Part shown: positions 1 to 13,568 of the stretch, piece after piece
Layout of the letters: the number at the start of each line of letters is the position of its first letter
Position numbering within the stretch: position 1 is the first letter of the stretch
Assembly (NCBI GenBank): GCA_037447605.1
Contig: CM074822.1
Location: 1,083,440-1,119,804, forward strand
Source: Zygnema circumcarinatum
Lineage: Eukaryota > Streptophyta > Zygnematophyceae > Zygnematales > Zygnemataceae
Length of the DNA: 36,365 nt
Direction of reading: 5' to 3'
Made by a program: the position numbers and the translations under genes
Notes under the pieces: model-generated
Seen by the model: the letters and a program-made list of their open reading frames with translations, nothing else
What the model was told of the DNA's origin: nothing
Databases searched by the model: none

Positions 1-984
1 GTCTGACGTTGCCACGTCGCGCGACCTGATTGGTTGTACGTTTCATTGAATTGAATGCGCAGAAAATGGGATATATCGCGTACCCATTCAGCTTATGTGT
101 TCGATCAGTTTCCGTTTCAGTTCACTTCACATAATTAAGGTTCGAAGACATTTCTATAAAAGGGTAACGCACGAGGATCTTGATCCGCAGCCTGTTATTT
201 AACTTCTACCGCAAAGCTTCCCATAATATAATACCATGGCAATGTGACGTGATAGTATATGTCACGTCACGCCCGCCCTTGCACGCCCTTACAGTCGGCC
301 AACCGACGGAGCCAAACGACGATCTTCAACAGTGGTCCCCGTAAACCTACGGGGCACCGACCTACGCTAGCTTAGCCGTACTGCTTCACCGTCCGGCAGG
401 TCCCCTTTTTCAGCCCGCGTGCGCAATTTGATTAGCCACCGACAATCCGAAGAGGCACAACGGACGTTTCGCGCCGCCGCTTCGCGCACCGCCATTGAAG
501 TCTATCCGTCACGCCATGTGTCGCGCGCGCCGCGCTCCGCCCGCGCGCCGCGACCAATCAGCTCTTCGCATCCGTACACTCACGCCGCGCACCGTACGAC
601 TGCAAGCTTGTCCGAACTCCGCGCGCGCTGCGCACACACCCCTCCTCCCCTAAAGGCCTGTACGGCCACCTAGACAATCCTCCATACTATAGAAACACTA
701 TGAGCACGCCCTTCCCTTAGAACTAAGTGCCAACAAAAACATACTAATCTAAACCCTAATCTCCTAGCTTCGTTTTATTGTGTTTCGGTCCTTTGTGACC
801 AGTCCTTCGTGGTTCCACATTTTGCCTTTGTCCATGTATATTTAATGGCCTCGCCATCGCGAGTTCAATGAACGTTTTCCTCTCCTTACTAATCTAAACT
901 AACTATATACACTAACGGTGTACACATGGCGATTTCCCATTGGCGGTTATTTCTTGCATTTTTGTCACGTGGCGCAACCAACAT
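1..984. other. Gene-free left edge, possible LTR-like remnant
   Basis: I see no convincing gene here. Positions 420-660 are GC-rich and give only a biased 84-residue open frame. Positions 700-890 read like the transcribed end of a plant LTR: a T-rich stretch, then TATATTTAATGGCC near 836 and a run ending in GTTCAATGAACG. The string CTAATCTAAAC occurs at about 751 and again at about 890. No second LTR, primer-binding site or gag/pol remnant is visible, so a retrotransposon origin is only a guess. Confidence 0.2.
244..270. promoter_or_regulatory. Perfect 9-bp inverted repeat of TGACGT sites
   Basis: Positions 244-252 (GTGACGTGA) are the exact reverse complement of 262-270 (TCACGTCAC), separated by 9 bp. 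Each arm carries a TGACGT/ACGT core, the type of site bound by plant bZIP factors. No adjacent gene is recognised, so a regulatory role is inference only. Confidence 0.3.
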
Positions 985-1045
985 TCAAACGTTTTGCAAG
1001 CGCGAACGTTTTGAAGTTGAGCATTTGAAAAGGAATTTAGTATTC

Positions 1046-1163
1046 ACACACCTATTTTGACTAGATACACACCGTTTAAAAAAAAAATCACAGAACCCTA
1101 TTAACCTTATAATAAAATTTGACAGGTAAAAAAAAGCTGTGTATCTAGCCAGAAAAGGTGTGT
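1046..1163. repeat. Imperfect hairpin, MITE-like
   Basis: The stretch ACACACCTATTTTGACTAG at about 1046 is mirrored by CTAGCCAGAAAAGGTGTGT at about 1145, giving arms of about 25 bp with about three mismatches around an AT-rich loop. Weaker inverted similarity extends outward (AAGCGCGAACG near 999; TTTCGCGGTTGCAAAC near 1191). This could be a decayed foldback MITE. No clear target-site duplication was found. Confidence 0.4.
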
Positions 1164-1452
1164 AAATAGACCATAAATTTGAAAAACCAAGTTTCGCGGT
1201 TGCAAACTTCTCCGCCCGGTTTGCAACTTTGGCGCCTCGAGCACTAAGAGAAAAGTTGGACCATGAAAGCGTGCTCGAATAGCCCCAATGGTCCTTCGAC
1301 TTGAGAGCTCCGAAGTTGGCAAACAAGCAAACTTGTTTTTGTTTTACAAAAACTTGCCTAGAGTCGCATACTACTTGCTTGTGTTTGGCAAAGCATCAGA
1401 CTTTTGGAAAAACCAAACAACGAAAAGGGTCACATGATTATGATATCTATTA

Positions 1453-1654
1453 GGGGGAGTCGGGCATTGGCCATGGCCAAATCAAAATTAGTAAGCCTGT
1501 CAGGTGAATTAAGCATTGGCTAGGTACGCTTTTCGGTACGGCTGGGTGCGGCGGAGCCGCGGATCCCGACCCGGAATTCGTAAACGGAACTTTGACTTTT
1601 AGTATACTAAATTCGGGAATTCAGTTACGGCCATGCTCAATGTCTGACTCCACC
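1453..1654. mobile_element. 202-bp TIR element (MITE), TA-flanked
   Basis: The left end (1453-1478, starting GGGGGAGTCGGGCATTGG) matches the reverse complement of the right end (1629-1654, starting GGTGGAGTCAGACATTGA) at 21 of 26 positions. Both ends are bordered by TA, as expected of Tc1/mariner (Stowaway-like) insertions. The interior has no coding capacity. The string ATCTATTAGGGGGAGTC also occurs at about 6844, so the family may have another member in the window. That shared string includes the bases outside the inferred end, so the true terminus may lie a few bases further left. Confidence 0.5.
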
Positions 1655-2199
1655 TATTATAAGATGACCTCCGGCTTCGGTTTTAAGCACCGACTCAATT
1701 GCTTTGCTATTTATTATTAGACCATGCTTGGACCCTTCAATACTATAAGCACAATCTTTGTTATTTGAAGTCCGAATCTGCTTACACCATCTTCATTGCG
1801 AACGCATTCATCATTCACAGTATAAAAAAAAAATTGGGCAAATTTGTTGATACACGGCTTCTGCAGGCTCGATTAAACCTTCACGGAGAAGTACTTTTAA
1901 TTTATAAGAAAAGCAAAGGGCAATACTGCAATTGATAATGAAAGTGACCTATTAAAATAAGGGTAATAAACTAACAAACTAGCAACGATCTATTTCGACT
2001 CAGCTCAATGCAGAACAGGTCAAGTGCCATACCTTCAAAATTTGAGGGGGGCTAAGGGGGGGCTTAGTTACCCCCCCCTCCCCCCCCTCAAATTTTGAAA
2101 AATTGTCAGCCACTGGTCGCCTTTGAAGGCTGAATAGCAAAAATTCCCAACTCATTGGTCAGCCCCCTTTTGACTAAAATGCTGCTCCTGAAGGAGAGG
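1655..2199. other. Intergenic, 3' flank of GT47 gene
   Basis: AT-rich sequence downstream of the glycosyltransferase stop codon on the minus strand. A 78-residue open frame at 1699-1935 has no recognisable features. The only structured item is the G/C-run hairpin at 2034-2100. Confidence 0.4.
2034..2100. repeat. Hairpin with G-run and C-run arms
   Basis: TTCAAAATTTGAGGGGGG at 2034 is mirrored by CCCCCCTCAAATTTTGAA ending near 2099, with further G-runs and C-runs inside. The stem is about 18 bp and nearly perfect. The G-runs on one arm could also compete to form a quadruplex. It lies about 100 bp past the GT47 stop codon, so it is either a 3' flanking structure or a small inverted-repeat element. 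Confidence 0.5.
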
Positions 2200-6134
<3,935 letters not shown>

Positions 6135-6149
6135 GGTTGTTGTGGGTTG

Positions 6150-6284
6150 AAAGGAGGGAGAGGAAGAGAGAGAGAGTGAGGAATTGGGGAGGGGATGTTG
6201 CTGTGGTCGGTCGGTCGAGAGAGAATGAGAGAGAGAGAGAGAGAGAGAGAGGAATTGGGGAGGGACTGTTGGTGTGGTCGGTCG

Positions 6285-6353
<69 letters not shown>

Positions 6354-6560
6354 GGGACTGTTGGTGTGGTCGGTCGGTAGAGAGAGAGAGAGAGCGAGAG
6401 AGAGATTGGGGACTGTTGGTGAGGTCGGTCGGTAGAGAGAGAGAGAGAGAGCGAGAGAGACTGGGGACTGTTGGTGTGGTCGGTCGGTAGAGAGAGACGG
6501 AGCGCGCGAGAGAGATTGGGGGCTCGGTATTGGTCGGTCGGTAGAGAGAGAGAGGTAGAG
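6150..6560. repeat. Minisatellite upstream of the GT47 start
   Basis: At least six copies of a GGACTGTTGGTGTGGTCGGT-like landmark (about 6194, 6262, 6354, 6410, 6466 and a divergent one at 6520), separated by GA runs of varying length. It begins about 15-20 bp upstream of the GT47 ATG (6134), so it would fall in the 5' leader or core promoter. Confidence 0.85.
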
Positions 6561-6589
6561 GGAGAATGAAGTAAAAAGTAGGTGATTCG

Positions 6590-6795
6590 CTACAGTACAG
6601 TACGATACGATACACTACAGTACCGTGCCTGTAATATTAATACGATACGATTGAGTATGTACAATATCAGTAACTACGATACGATACTATATGATCTTGG
6701 TAAATGATATGGAATATTGCGATACGATACGATTTAATTTCGATACTACGCTACGATACGAAACGAAACGATACGTCACGATACGGTATGTGTCG
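6590..6795. repeat. Degenerate GATAC/TACGA repeat
   Basis: Sequence rich in CGATAC/ACGATACGAT motifs (about 6600-6780) between the GT47 promoter minisatellite and the palindromic element. No gene is visible here. Confidence 0.6.
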
Positions 6796-6850
6796 GTACA
6801 GTAGAGCCCAAGAATGCTGTTATTTCTTTTTTTGTTCTTGGAATCTATTA

Positions 6851-7777
6851 GGGGGAGTCAGACCAAGGTCTGGTCTGGTCTGGTCTGGTCGACTGGTTGC
6901 CAACCAGTGGATGCCACTGGTTGGCAACCATTCGACTGGTTTGGAACCAGTGGATGCCACTGGTTGGTAACCAGTCGACTGGTTTGGAACCAGTGGATGC
7001 CACTGGTTGGCAACCATTCGACTGGTTGGCAACCAGTGCCGCCGGATCGAAACAACCATTCGACTGGTTGCCAACCAGTGGCATCCACTGGCATCCACTG
7101 GTTGGAAAGTGGCATCCACTGTTTGGAAACCAGTCGACTGGTTGCGAACCAGTGGCGCAGGACTGAAACAACCATTCGACTGGTTCGGAACCAGTGATCC
7201 AATGGTTGGCAACCATTGAATTTCTGAAATTATGCCTTTTTGCAAAAATGGGTCGTTTGTGTTTTTTGGTTGGTTGCCAACCGTTGACAACTAGTGTAAC
7301 AAGCCTGATGCGTACAGATACGTACGGATTCGTACAGCATAATCGTACGGTTGTACGAGGATTTTGTACGGCCGAACCGTAATAGTTTTCTCCGAAACGC
7401 CGACGGCATTTTGGTAACTGTAGCGTTCAGTTCGCTACAACTAGTGATTTAATGGTCGCCAACCATTTGATTTAATGGATATAACCATTCGACTGGTTGC
7501 CAACCAGTGCCGCCAGATCGAAACAACCATTCGACTGGTTGCCAACCAGTGGCATCCACTGGTTCCAAACCAGTCGACTGGTTGCCAACCAGTGGTTGCG
7601 GACCGAAACAACCATTCGACTGGTTGCCAACCAGTGGATGCCACTGGTTGGCAACCAGTCGACTGGTTGCCAACCAGTAGACGTCCAACCATTGCCATCC
7701 AATGGTTGTCCAATGGTTGCCGATCCACTGGTCCGAACTGTGCAACTGTTACAACTCTTTTAAGTCTGACAGCCCCC
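6851..7777. mobile_element. Non-autonomous foldback-like element (palindrome arrays)
   Basis: The proposed ends are GGGGGAGTCAGAC (6851) and, on the opposite strand, GGGGGCTGTCAGAC (ending 7777), alike apart from a one-base indel. Inside, two blocks (about 6888-7212 and 7441-7735) consist of repeated short palindromes ACTGGTT-GCC/GGC-AACCAGT linked by GGATGCC/GGCATCC. A 230-bp centre is rich in CGTACGG. No protein is encoded; the long frames in several phases are translations of the palindromes. The left end shares 17 bp with the 1445-1461 MITE end. A target duplication is not clear. Confidence 0.45.
6888..7735. repeat. Clustered ACTGGTT..AACCAGT palindromes
   Basis: More than a dozen near-perfect 17-bp palindromes of the form ACTGGTTGGCAACCAGT, with variants such as ACTGGTTTGGAACCAGT and CAATGGTTGGCAACCATTG. 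They are joined by GGATGCC or CATTCG linkers, and some units include CGGATCGAAACAACC spacers. The tract is interrupted at 7213-7440 by unrelated CGTACG-rich sequence. Confidence 0.9.
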
Positions 7778-7879
7778 TGGTACGGTCTTAATTGGGAAAA
7801 AAAAAAGAAACGGGGAAAATATCTGATCGGGTAAGAAAAATCGACCACTTTGTCCTTCAATTTTTGCACGTGTGAACAT

Positions 7880-8299
7880 ATCTGAACTCCATCTAATTAG
7901 AGCCAGCCACGTCGGTCTCCTGCCTCAATCTGATTGGCTGGGCTTTCCGCCATCCAAAATGAGCCTATCAAAGTGACGCCGAAAAAAACGGAACCAATCG
8001 GATTAGTCCATAACCAATCAGATGCCGTTAACGATATTTGTGTAGCGCTGGCCTGTTCCATGTGAAAGTTAGGCCCAAATACTTTTTCGGTTGCACGACA
8101 GTTTTTGGCGTTCTATGTTTCGGGGAGCATTTGCAGGCGCTTGTGTCCTTCAAGAAAGCGGAGGGGGGGACGAGGAGAGGTAGAAGGAGAGGTAGAACAT
8201 CTGAAGTGGGGAGACTTTATCTCACTGGGCTGTTGATTACATTATTGTGCTTGGTTTCTTGTCGATAGATCAATAGACTGAGCTGCTGCAGCAGGAATC
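7880..8299 (+). promoter_or_regulatory. Upstream region of CHLP with clustered CCAAT motifs
   Basis: The sequence before the CHLP ATG contains several CCAAT motifs in both orientations (GATTGGCT near 7931, ACCAATCGG near 7992, ACCAATCAG near 8013) and a CCACGTCGG ACGT-core near 7908. CCAAT boxes bind NF-Y. I see no canonical TATA box close to the ATG, and the transcription start is not determinable. An open frame at 8038-8268 has no recognisable product. Confidence 0.4.
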
Positions 8300-11200
8300 A
8301 TGGCGGCGACATCTCTTTGCGCTGCTGGTTTCAGCGTTGCATCTCTTGGAAAGCGCGTTCAGCAGACTTCCTCAAATGCAGGACGCTTGGAGCAAACAGT
8401 TTCTGCTGCTCTGCCGCTGCGCTGCAGCAGCAGCTCTAAGCAGGCGAGTCTGAACAGCTTCGACGGCCTCCGGCCTGCATCGCAGTCATCGGCAGCGACT
8501 TGCTCGTCATTTCTTGGAAGCGCCGAGCAGCTTATTGACTCGAGGAGGCAGCAGCCAGCGGTATTGGATGAGCGCGCGAGGCTGGTGATTGTTGCAGGCA
8601 AGAACAGCAAGAAGCTGGAGGGGAGGAAGCTTCGCGTTGCAGGTTTGTTTCAATCAACCTTACTGAACCGATGGTCGTCGACTCTCGTTAGGCGGAATAC
8701 TGCAGTCATTGGTGGCTGGCTACGCGTATTTGTTGCGGCAGAAGTTTCACAGTTCCTAATGTTTTGCACTTCTTGAAGGTTGTACATGATGTTGATTGAG
8801 TCACATCACCGTTTGATTGGCTGTCCAGAAGCGTTGATCAGAAATCAGTTTTTGCTCATTCAGAGGCGTTTCCTTACATTCTGACACTTTCTACCTTGTA
8901 TTGTAGAGAATAAATTTCACGAGTATTGAGGAGGCCATTGTCTGACAAGATTTTGGTCATTGACTTCTCTTGCAGTTATCGGCGGAGGACCTGCTGGAGG
9001 CTGTGCAGCAGAAACTCTCGCTAAGGCTGGAATTGAAACGTTTTTGATTGAGCGCAAACTTGACAATGCTAAGCCGTGTGGTGGAGCTATTCCCCTTTGC
9101 ATGGTTGACGAATTCCAGGTGTCAATCTGAACTAAGCTTGCTTTTCCATTATTAGTTTCTGAACGTTGCAATAAATAAAGTAGAAATGCACCTAAATTTA
9201 TTTTTATCCAGCTTGGTTCAATTGTTTGTTCAATTGTTCTACGTGTCGAATGGTCCTCTTGGGAGCGAGTGCTTTAAGTTCCCTTTGTAATTCTCTCTTC
9301 TTAACTTTTGTAGTTGCCCGCCGAGATTATCGACCGGAAGGTGACTAAGATGAAGATGATTTCACCTTCCAACGTGGAGGTGGATGTTGGAAAGACTCTC
9401 AGTGAGACAGAGTACATCGGCATGTGCAGAAGGTAATTTTGCATACACAATGGAGGAGAAGCTGGGAATATGGCTGTATGGACTGCGATTACTATTCTGC
9501 TCTCGCTGGATGTCAGCTACTATTTCTGGAATTCTAATTGCGATTCTATTCTATTGTCTTCTATGTTCATTTGTGATTCTCACTTTGTTTATTTTTGAAC
9601 AAACATAAACTGAACTGTACGGATACTTTTGATTTGCAGAGAAATCCTGGATGGGTTCCTTCGTGAGCGTGCACGAGGCTATGGCGCCACAATCATAAAC
9701 GGCCTCTTCCTTAAGATGGACACTCCGAGCGACGAGAACTCTCCCTATGTCCTGCACTATTCAGACTATTCCGTGGACGCCAAGGTGTGCTGATTGCTTT
9801 TTTCCTTTAGTATTGCCTTCTGGTATATGAAGTTTTAGCTTTGTTATCTGCTGAATTTTTGTGTGCCTTGTTGGAGTTTAGGGGTTTTGGAGTTTGGAGT
9901 TTCTGATACAATTCGCGGAATCCATGTGTCCCTCCTGCAGGCTGGAGCGGCGAGGACCATGGAGGTCGACGCGATTATTGGAGCTGACGGAGCCAACAGC
10001 AGAGTGGCAAAGGAGATAGACGCTGGTGAATACGACTATGCGATTGCTTTCCAGGTAATGCTCACTTCTGCCCGCAAAAAATGGTTTAGTTGATTTTACG
10101 CAGTGTTTTTTTGCTTTGCCTTCCTTTTCAGTCGTTATCAGACAGTTTTGTGTATGGATAGGTGGTTCCTTTTGCCTGCACTTAGAGGACGTCGAGATAT
10201 TTGGTGTTGCAGGAAAGGATTCGTCTACCAGAGGAGAAGATGAAGTATTACGAGGACTTGGCTGAAATGTATGTTGGGGATGACGTGTCGCCCGACTTCT
10301 ATGGCTGGGTCTTCCCCAAATGCGACCATGTGGCTGTGGGAACTGGAACTGTCATCAACAAGCCCGGCATTAAGAAGTATCAGACCGCAACCAGGTGAGT
10401 TGCATGGTCATTCAGCGTTTTGTGTCATGTCGTTTTTCGGTAATTCTCCCTCCTCCCTTCTCCCTCTCAAAATGTATGACTCTTGTGCATACAGAAACCG
10501 TGCAAAGGACAAGATTGTGGGCGGAAAGATCATCCGTGTGGAGGCCCATCCCATTCCGGAGCACCCGCGGCCCCGCAGGACAATCGACCGTGTGGCTCTT
10601 GTTGGGGATGCTGCTGGCTATGTTACCAAGTGTTCGGGAGAGGTTAGTGAAGCTAACTGCCTGAAAGGGTAGCTTGTATGACGGCTACCGTTAGTAATGC
10701 CTTTTAACGAAAGTTTTGCTCTGTAGGGGTCCTGTCAAAGGTGCCATGGTTACAAATGGAATCATGTTGTATGTAGACGGTGATCTCATGTAGACTTGCT
10801 TTAAATGCCTCCTTGTTGAATTTGGTTAAGATGGCATATGATAATCCCGATTCTGAATCTTAGGTACCGCTTTTCGCTAGTCCTGGATAGGTCATGATAG
10901 AGGATGTGGAATTTTGGCAGTCAGAGCTGTTCTTGATTTTTTTTCTTCTGTCCTTTCAGGGTATTTACTTCGCTGCCAAGTCTGGAAGGATGTGTGCGGA
11001 GGCAATTGTGGAGGGGTCTGAGAACGGGACCCGAATGGTCAACGAGTCAGATCTTAGGGTGTACCTCGACAAGTGGGATAAGAAATACTGGGCCACCTAC
11101 AAGGTAAGTTTCTGCATTCTCTAGCTTCTAGAGCATAGGATTGATTATGCAGATGTCATTAGAGTTTGTATTCTTCGTGCCTAGCTGTCTGAAGTGGACT

Positions 11201-12106
11201 TGAGAAGTCTCTGGTTTCATACAAGTCCTGATCTTCTGTGAGTTCTTTTATATGAAGGATTTTCTCAATGTGCCCTAGCTGTTCTATACCAGCTTGAAGG
11301 GGAGAGCCTGTGTAGAGTTGGAACAAGTGAATCATCTGTCTTCTGCTCTGTGGAAGTTCAAACAATATGCCGATTACTGAATTTGACTTCGGTTCCTTTT
11401 ATTGGCAACAGGTGCTGGACATCTTGCAGAAGGTGTTCTACAGATCGAACCCTGCGAGAGAGGCGTTTGTGGAGATGTGCGCTGACTCTTACGTGCAGAA
11501 GATGACCTTTGACAGGTGAGCAGACCTCGTGCCATCTCCAAACCCTTCCTCTGATAAACTATGCCAACACATGCCCATACGAGCATATGTGAAACTATGC
11601 ATTCATGGCATATGTACGATGAGTTTGCGGACTGCGAAGTCAGCCACAGACTGGCTGCATTTCAAAGTTGATTCAAGCATACGTACAGGATGCCTTTCCG
11701 GCTTTCTCTCCCTATCCGCGAGTAGCGAGTCTCTCTTTTTCAGGCCATACCAACAACGCCAACACAATCATGAGACTGCAAAATGTTTACGCTGGACAGC
11801 ATGCATGCGTTCAAGCGGATAGACTGCATATGACAAGTCAATGTGGCATTCTGTCCATGCTTCCGTGGCATGCGAGTACTCTTTCTTTACGTACTTGCAT
11901 GATGCATTTCCTGCTTTAGCCTTTTTTAGCCTTTAAGAATATCACTGTCCTAAAACCACGTCTTACATGGTGGGATTTGCAGCTACCTCTACAAGACTGT
12001 GGCCCCCGGGAACCCCATCGAGGACCTGAAGCTGGCGGTGAACACCATTGGCAGTTTGGTGCGTGCCAATGCCCTAAGGAAGGCAACTGAGGGGATGATC
12101 GCCTAG
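8300..12106 (+). CDS. CHLP: Geranylgeranyl diphosphate reductase, plastid, ten exons
   Basis: Inferred CDS is join(8300..8642, 8976..9118, 9314..9432, 9640..9784, 9941..10054, 10213..10394, 10495..10642, 10960..11103, 11412..11515, 11983..12106), 521 residues. Every junction is GT-AG and phases are consistent. The enzyme is an FAD flavoprotein that reduces the geranylgeranyl chain to phytyl with NADPH for chlorophyll, tocopherol and phylloquinone. Evidence: Rossmann motif [13 protein letters not shown] right after the first junction, [93 protein letters not shown] and a conserved end [11 protein letters not shown]. About 110 Ser/Ala/Arg-rich residues precede the flavin domain, fitting a long chloroplast transit peptide. 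No damage is seen. Start context is AATCATGGCGG. Confidence 0.96.
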
Positions 12107-12484
12107 AGGATGAACTCATTTTACTCAACTCGAGAAGGGCTCAGTGATCAAGAGATCATAGTTGGGTAGTCAAACTTCTGCTTTATTATATAGCCAATAA
12201 CCATTTTTTTCCTCATCGGTAGAAGTCGGACGGACAGTTCATAGTTCATAGTCCCTTGCCATTGACCATTTTTTGGTTCATTTTGAACCTGGGTGGTCAA
12301 CGAGAACTGCTTTGCAGCCGAAAGATTTGGGCTGCTCCCAGTCCATTTCCGGTGAGTCTTGAGTTTCTGGAGGAGTGTGCAGGACATCGACGATTGCGAG
12401 GATGCAAATGTGATATAGACCATTGATAAGATGTGATTGACGCCTCAGAGAAATGATGGGATTTAACTTCACCGCGTGGTTTCT
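12107..12484. other. 3' flank of CHLP
   Basis: Non-coding sequence after the CHLP stop, including the likely 3' UTR. I see no gene. It lies outside the large palindrome that begins at about 12485. Confidence 0.5.
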
Positions 12485-13568
12485 TTCCCATTTGGTCTGT
12501 TCCTCTCGCGTGCTATCTCATCCTCCCTCTCCCTCCCTCCCCTCCTCTCTATCTCCTCTCTCTATCTCTGTTTCTCTGGCTCCAGGAGTCAGAGTATACA
12601 TTGTGTACTGTGGCATACATCAGCCTTGACATTCTGAAAACTTAGGAAACATAATCCATCCATTTATGCAGTCCATGCCGAAGAATGTCACAAAGGACGT
12701 CTCGGAGAGATAGTCGGAGTCAAACACCACCATTACTGTCAAGGAAGAACATATCTCAAAAAAATCTTGACAGATGAATGAGGATGATGATGCAGTTAAA
12801 TCTTCGCCTCTGTTCAAGTGGTTGATAGCGATTCACCTAAACTTCTCAGAAGTGTTGTTATCTCGGTGTGGAATGCGGAAGATAAGCGCTGGCGATTTGT
12901 CGCGGCACGGATCATAAATAGGGGATCGCTCGTCCTGCATGGTACTGTCGAGAAGAACGCTAAATTTGGGCACTGCAAGGTCCGAGCATCCTAATCAAAT
13001 CCCTGGCAACTTCCACCACGATGCACGCATTGCGATGGACTACCTATCGACTTAAGCGATAGGAATGCCCTCATAAACATGCGTATATGGGCAAGTTCTC
13101 GCCGAATTCACATAAGTCTATTCTCATAATTATGGCGAGCATAAAGCACATTTGCGTGATCTGAACAAGATGTCATATGCGCTCTCGTGAAGAAAATAGT
13201 TTTTGCCGTAGGTTTTTCAAAATGTACAAAGAAAGGTTTCAATTTATCCGCCAAATTCCTTTGGGTCTAGCCTTCAAGCACACACATCTCAGACACTGAT
13301 GGTAAATGCCATTTTCCTTCTAACTGACGAGTACTTGCACTGATGATCCTTTTGTGGAATAAGGAAACGAATCAAAAATCATTGCGCTACAAATAAAGAG
13401 CTTCCTTCCTCGCGGCTTCCATTGTTATCTTGGACTGCGATCTAAGCTTAACACGTCCTTCCCTCGAACACTCTCTCCTTCCAATTTCTAAAAACGAACC
13501 CCCAAAACTGTCAAAGCATCATCTTGGCCATCCCTTCAGCCAGCTCCGCCCATCGTCCCCCGCCAACC

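Noticed and set aside
419-673. 84-residue open frame
   Set aside because: Arg/Ala/Ser-rich from GC bias, no start context or motif, no neighbouring exons.
1699-1935. 78-residue plus-strand frame
   Set aside because: AT-rich chance frame with no motif, just beyond a MITE.
6814-7869. Frames repeating GNQSTGCQPVDATGW on both strands
   Set aside because: Product of palindromic ACTGGTT..AACCAGT units, which read alike on both strands.
12620-12817. 65-residue minus-strand frame
   Set aside because: Protein-like in places but lies in the diverged outer palindrome arm; the mirrored region near 19330-19470 does not keep the frame.
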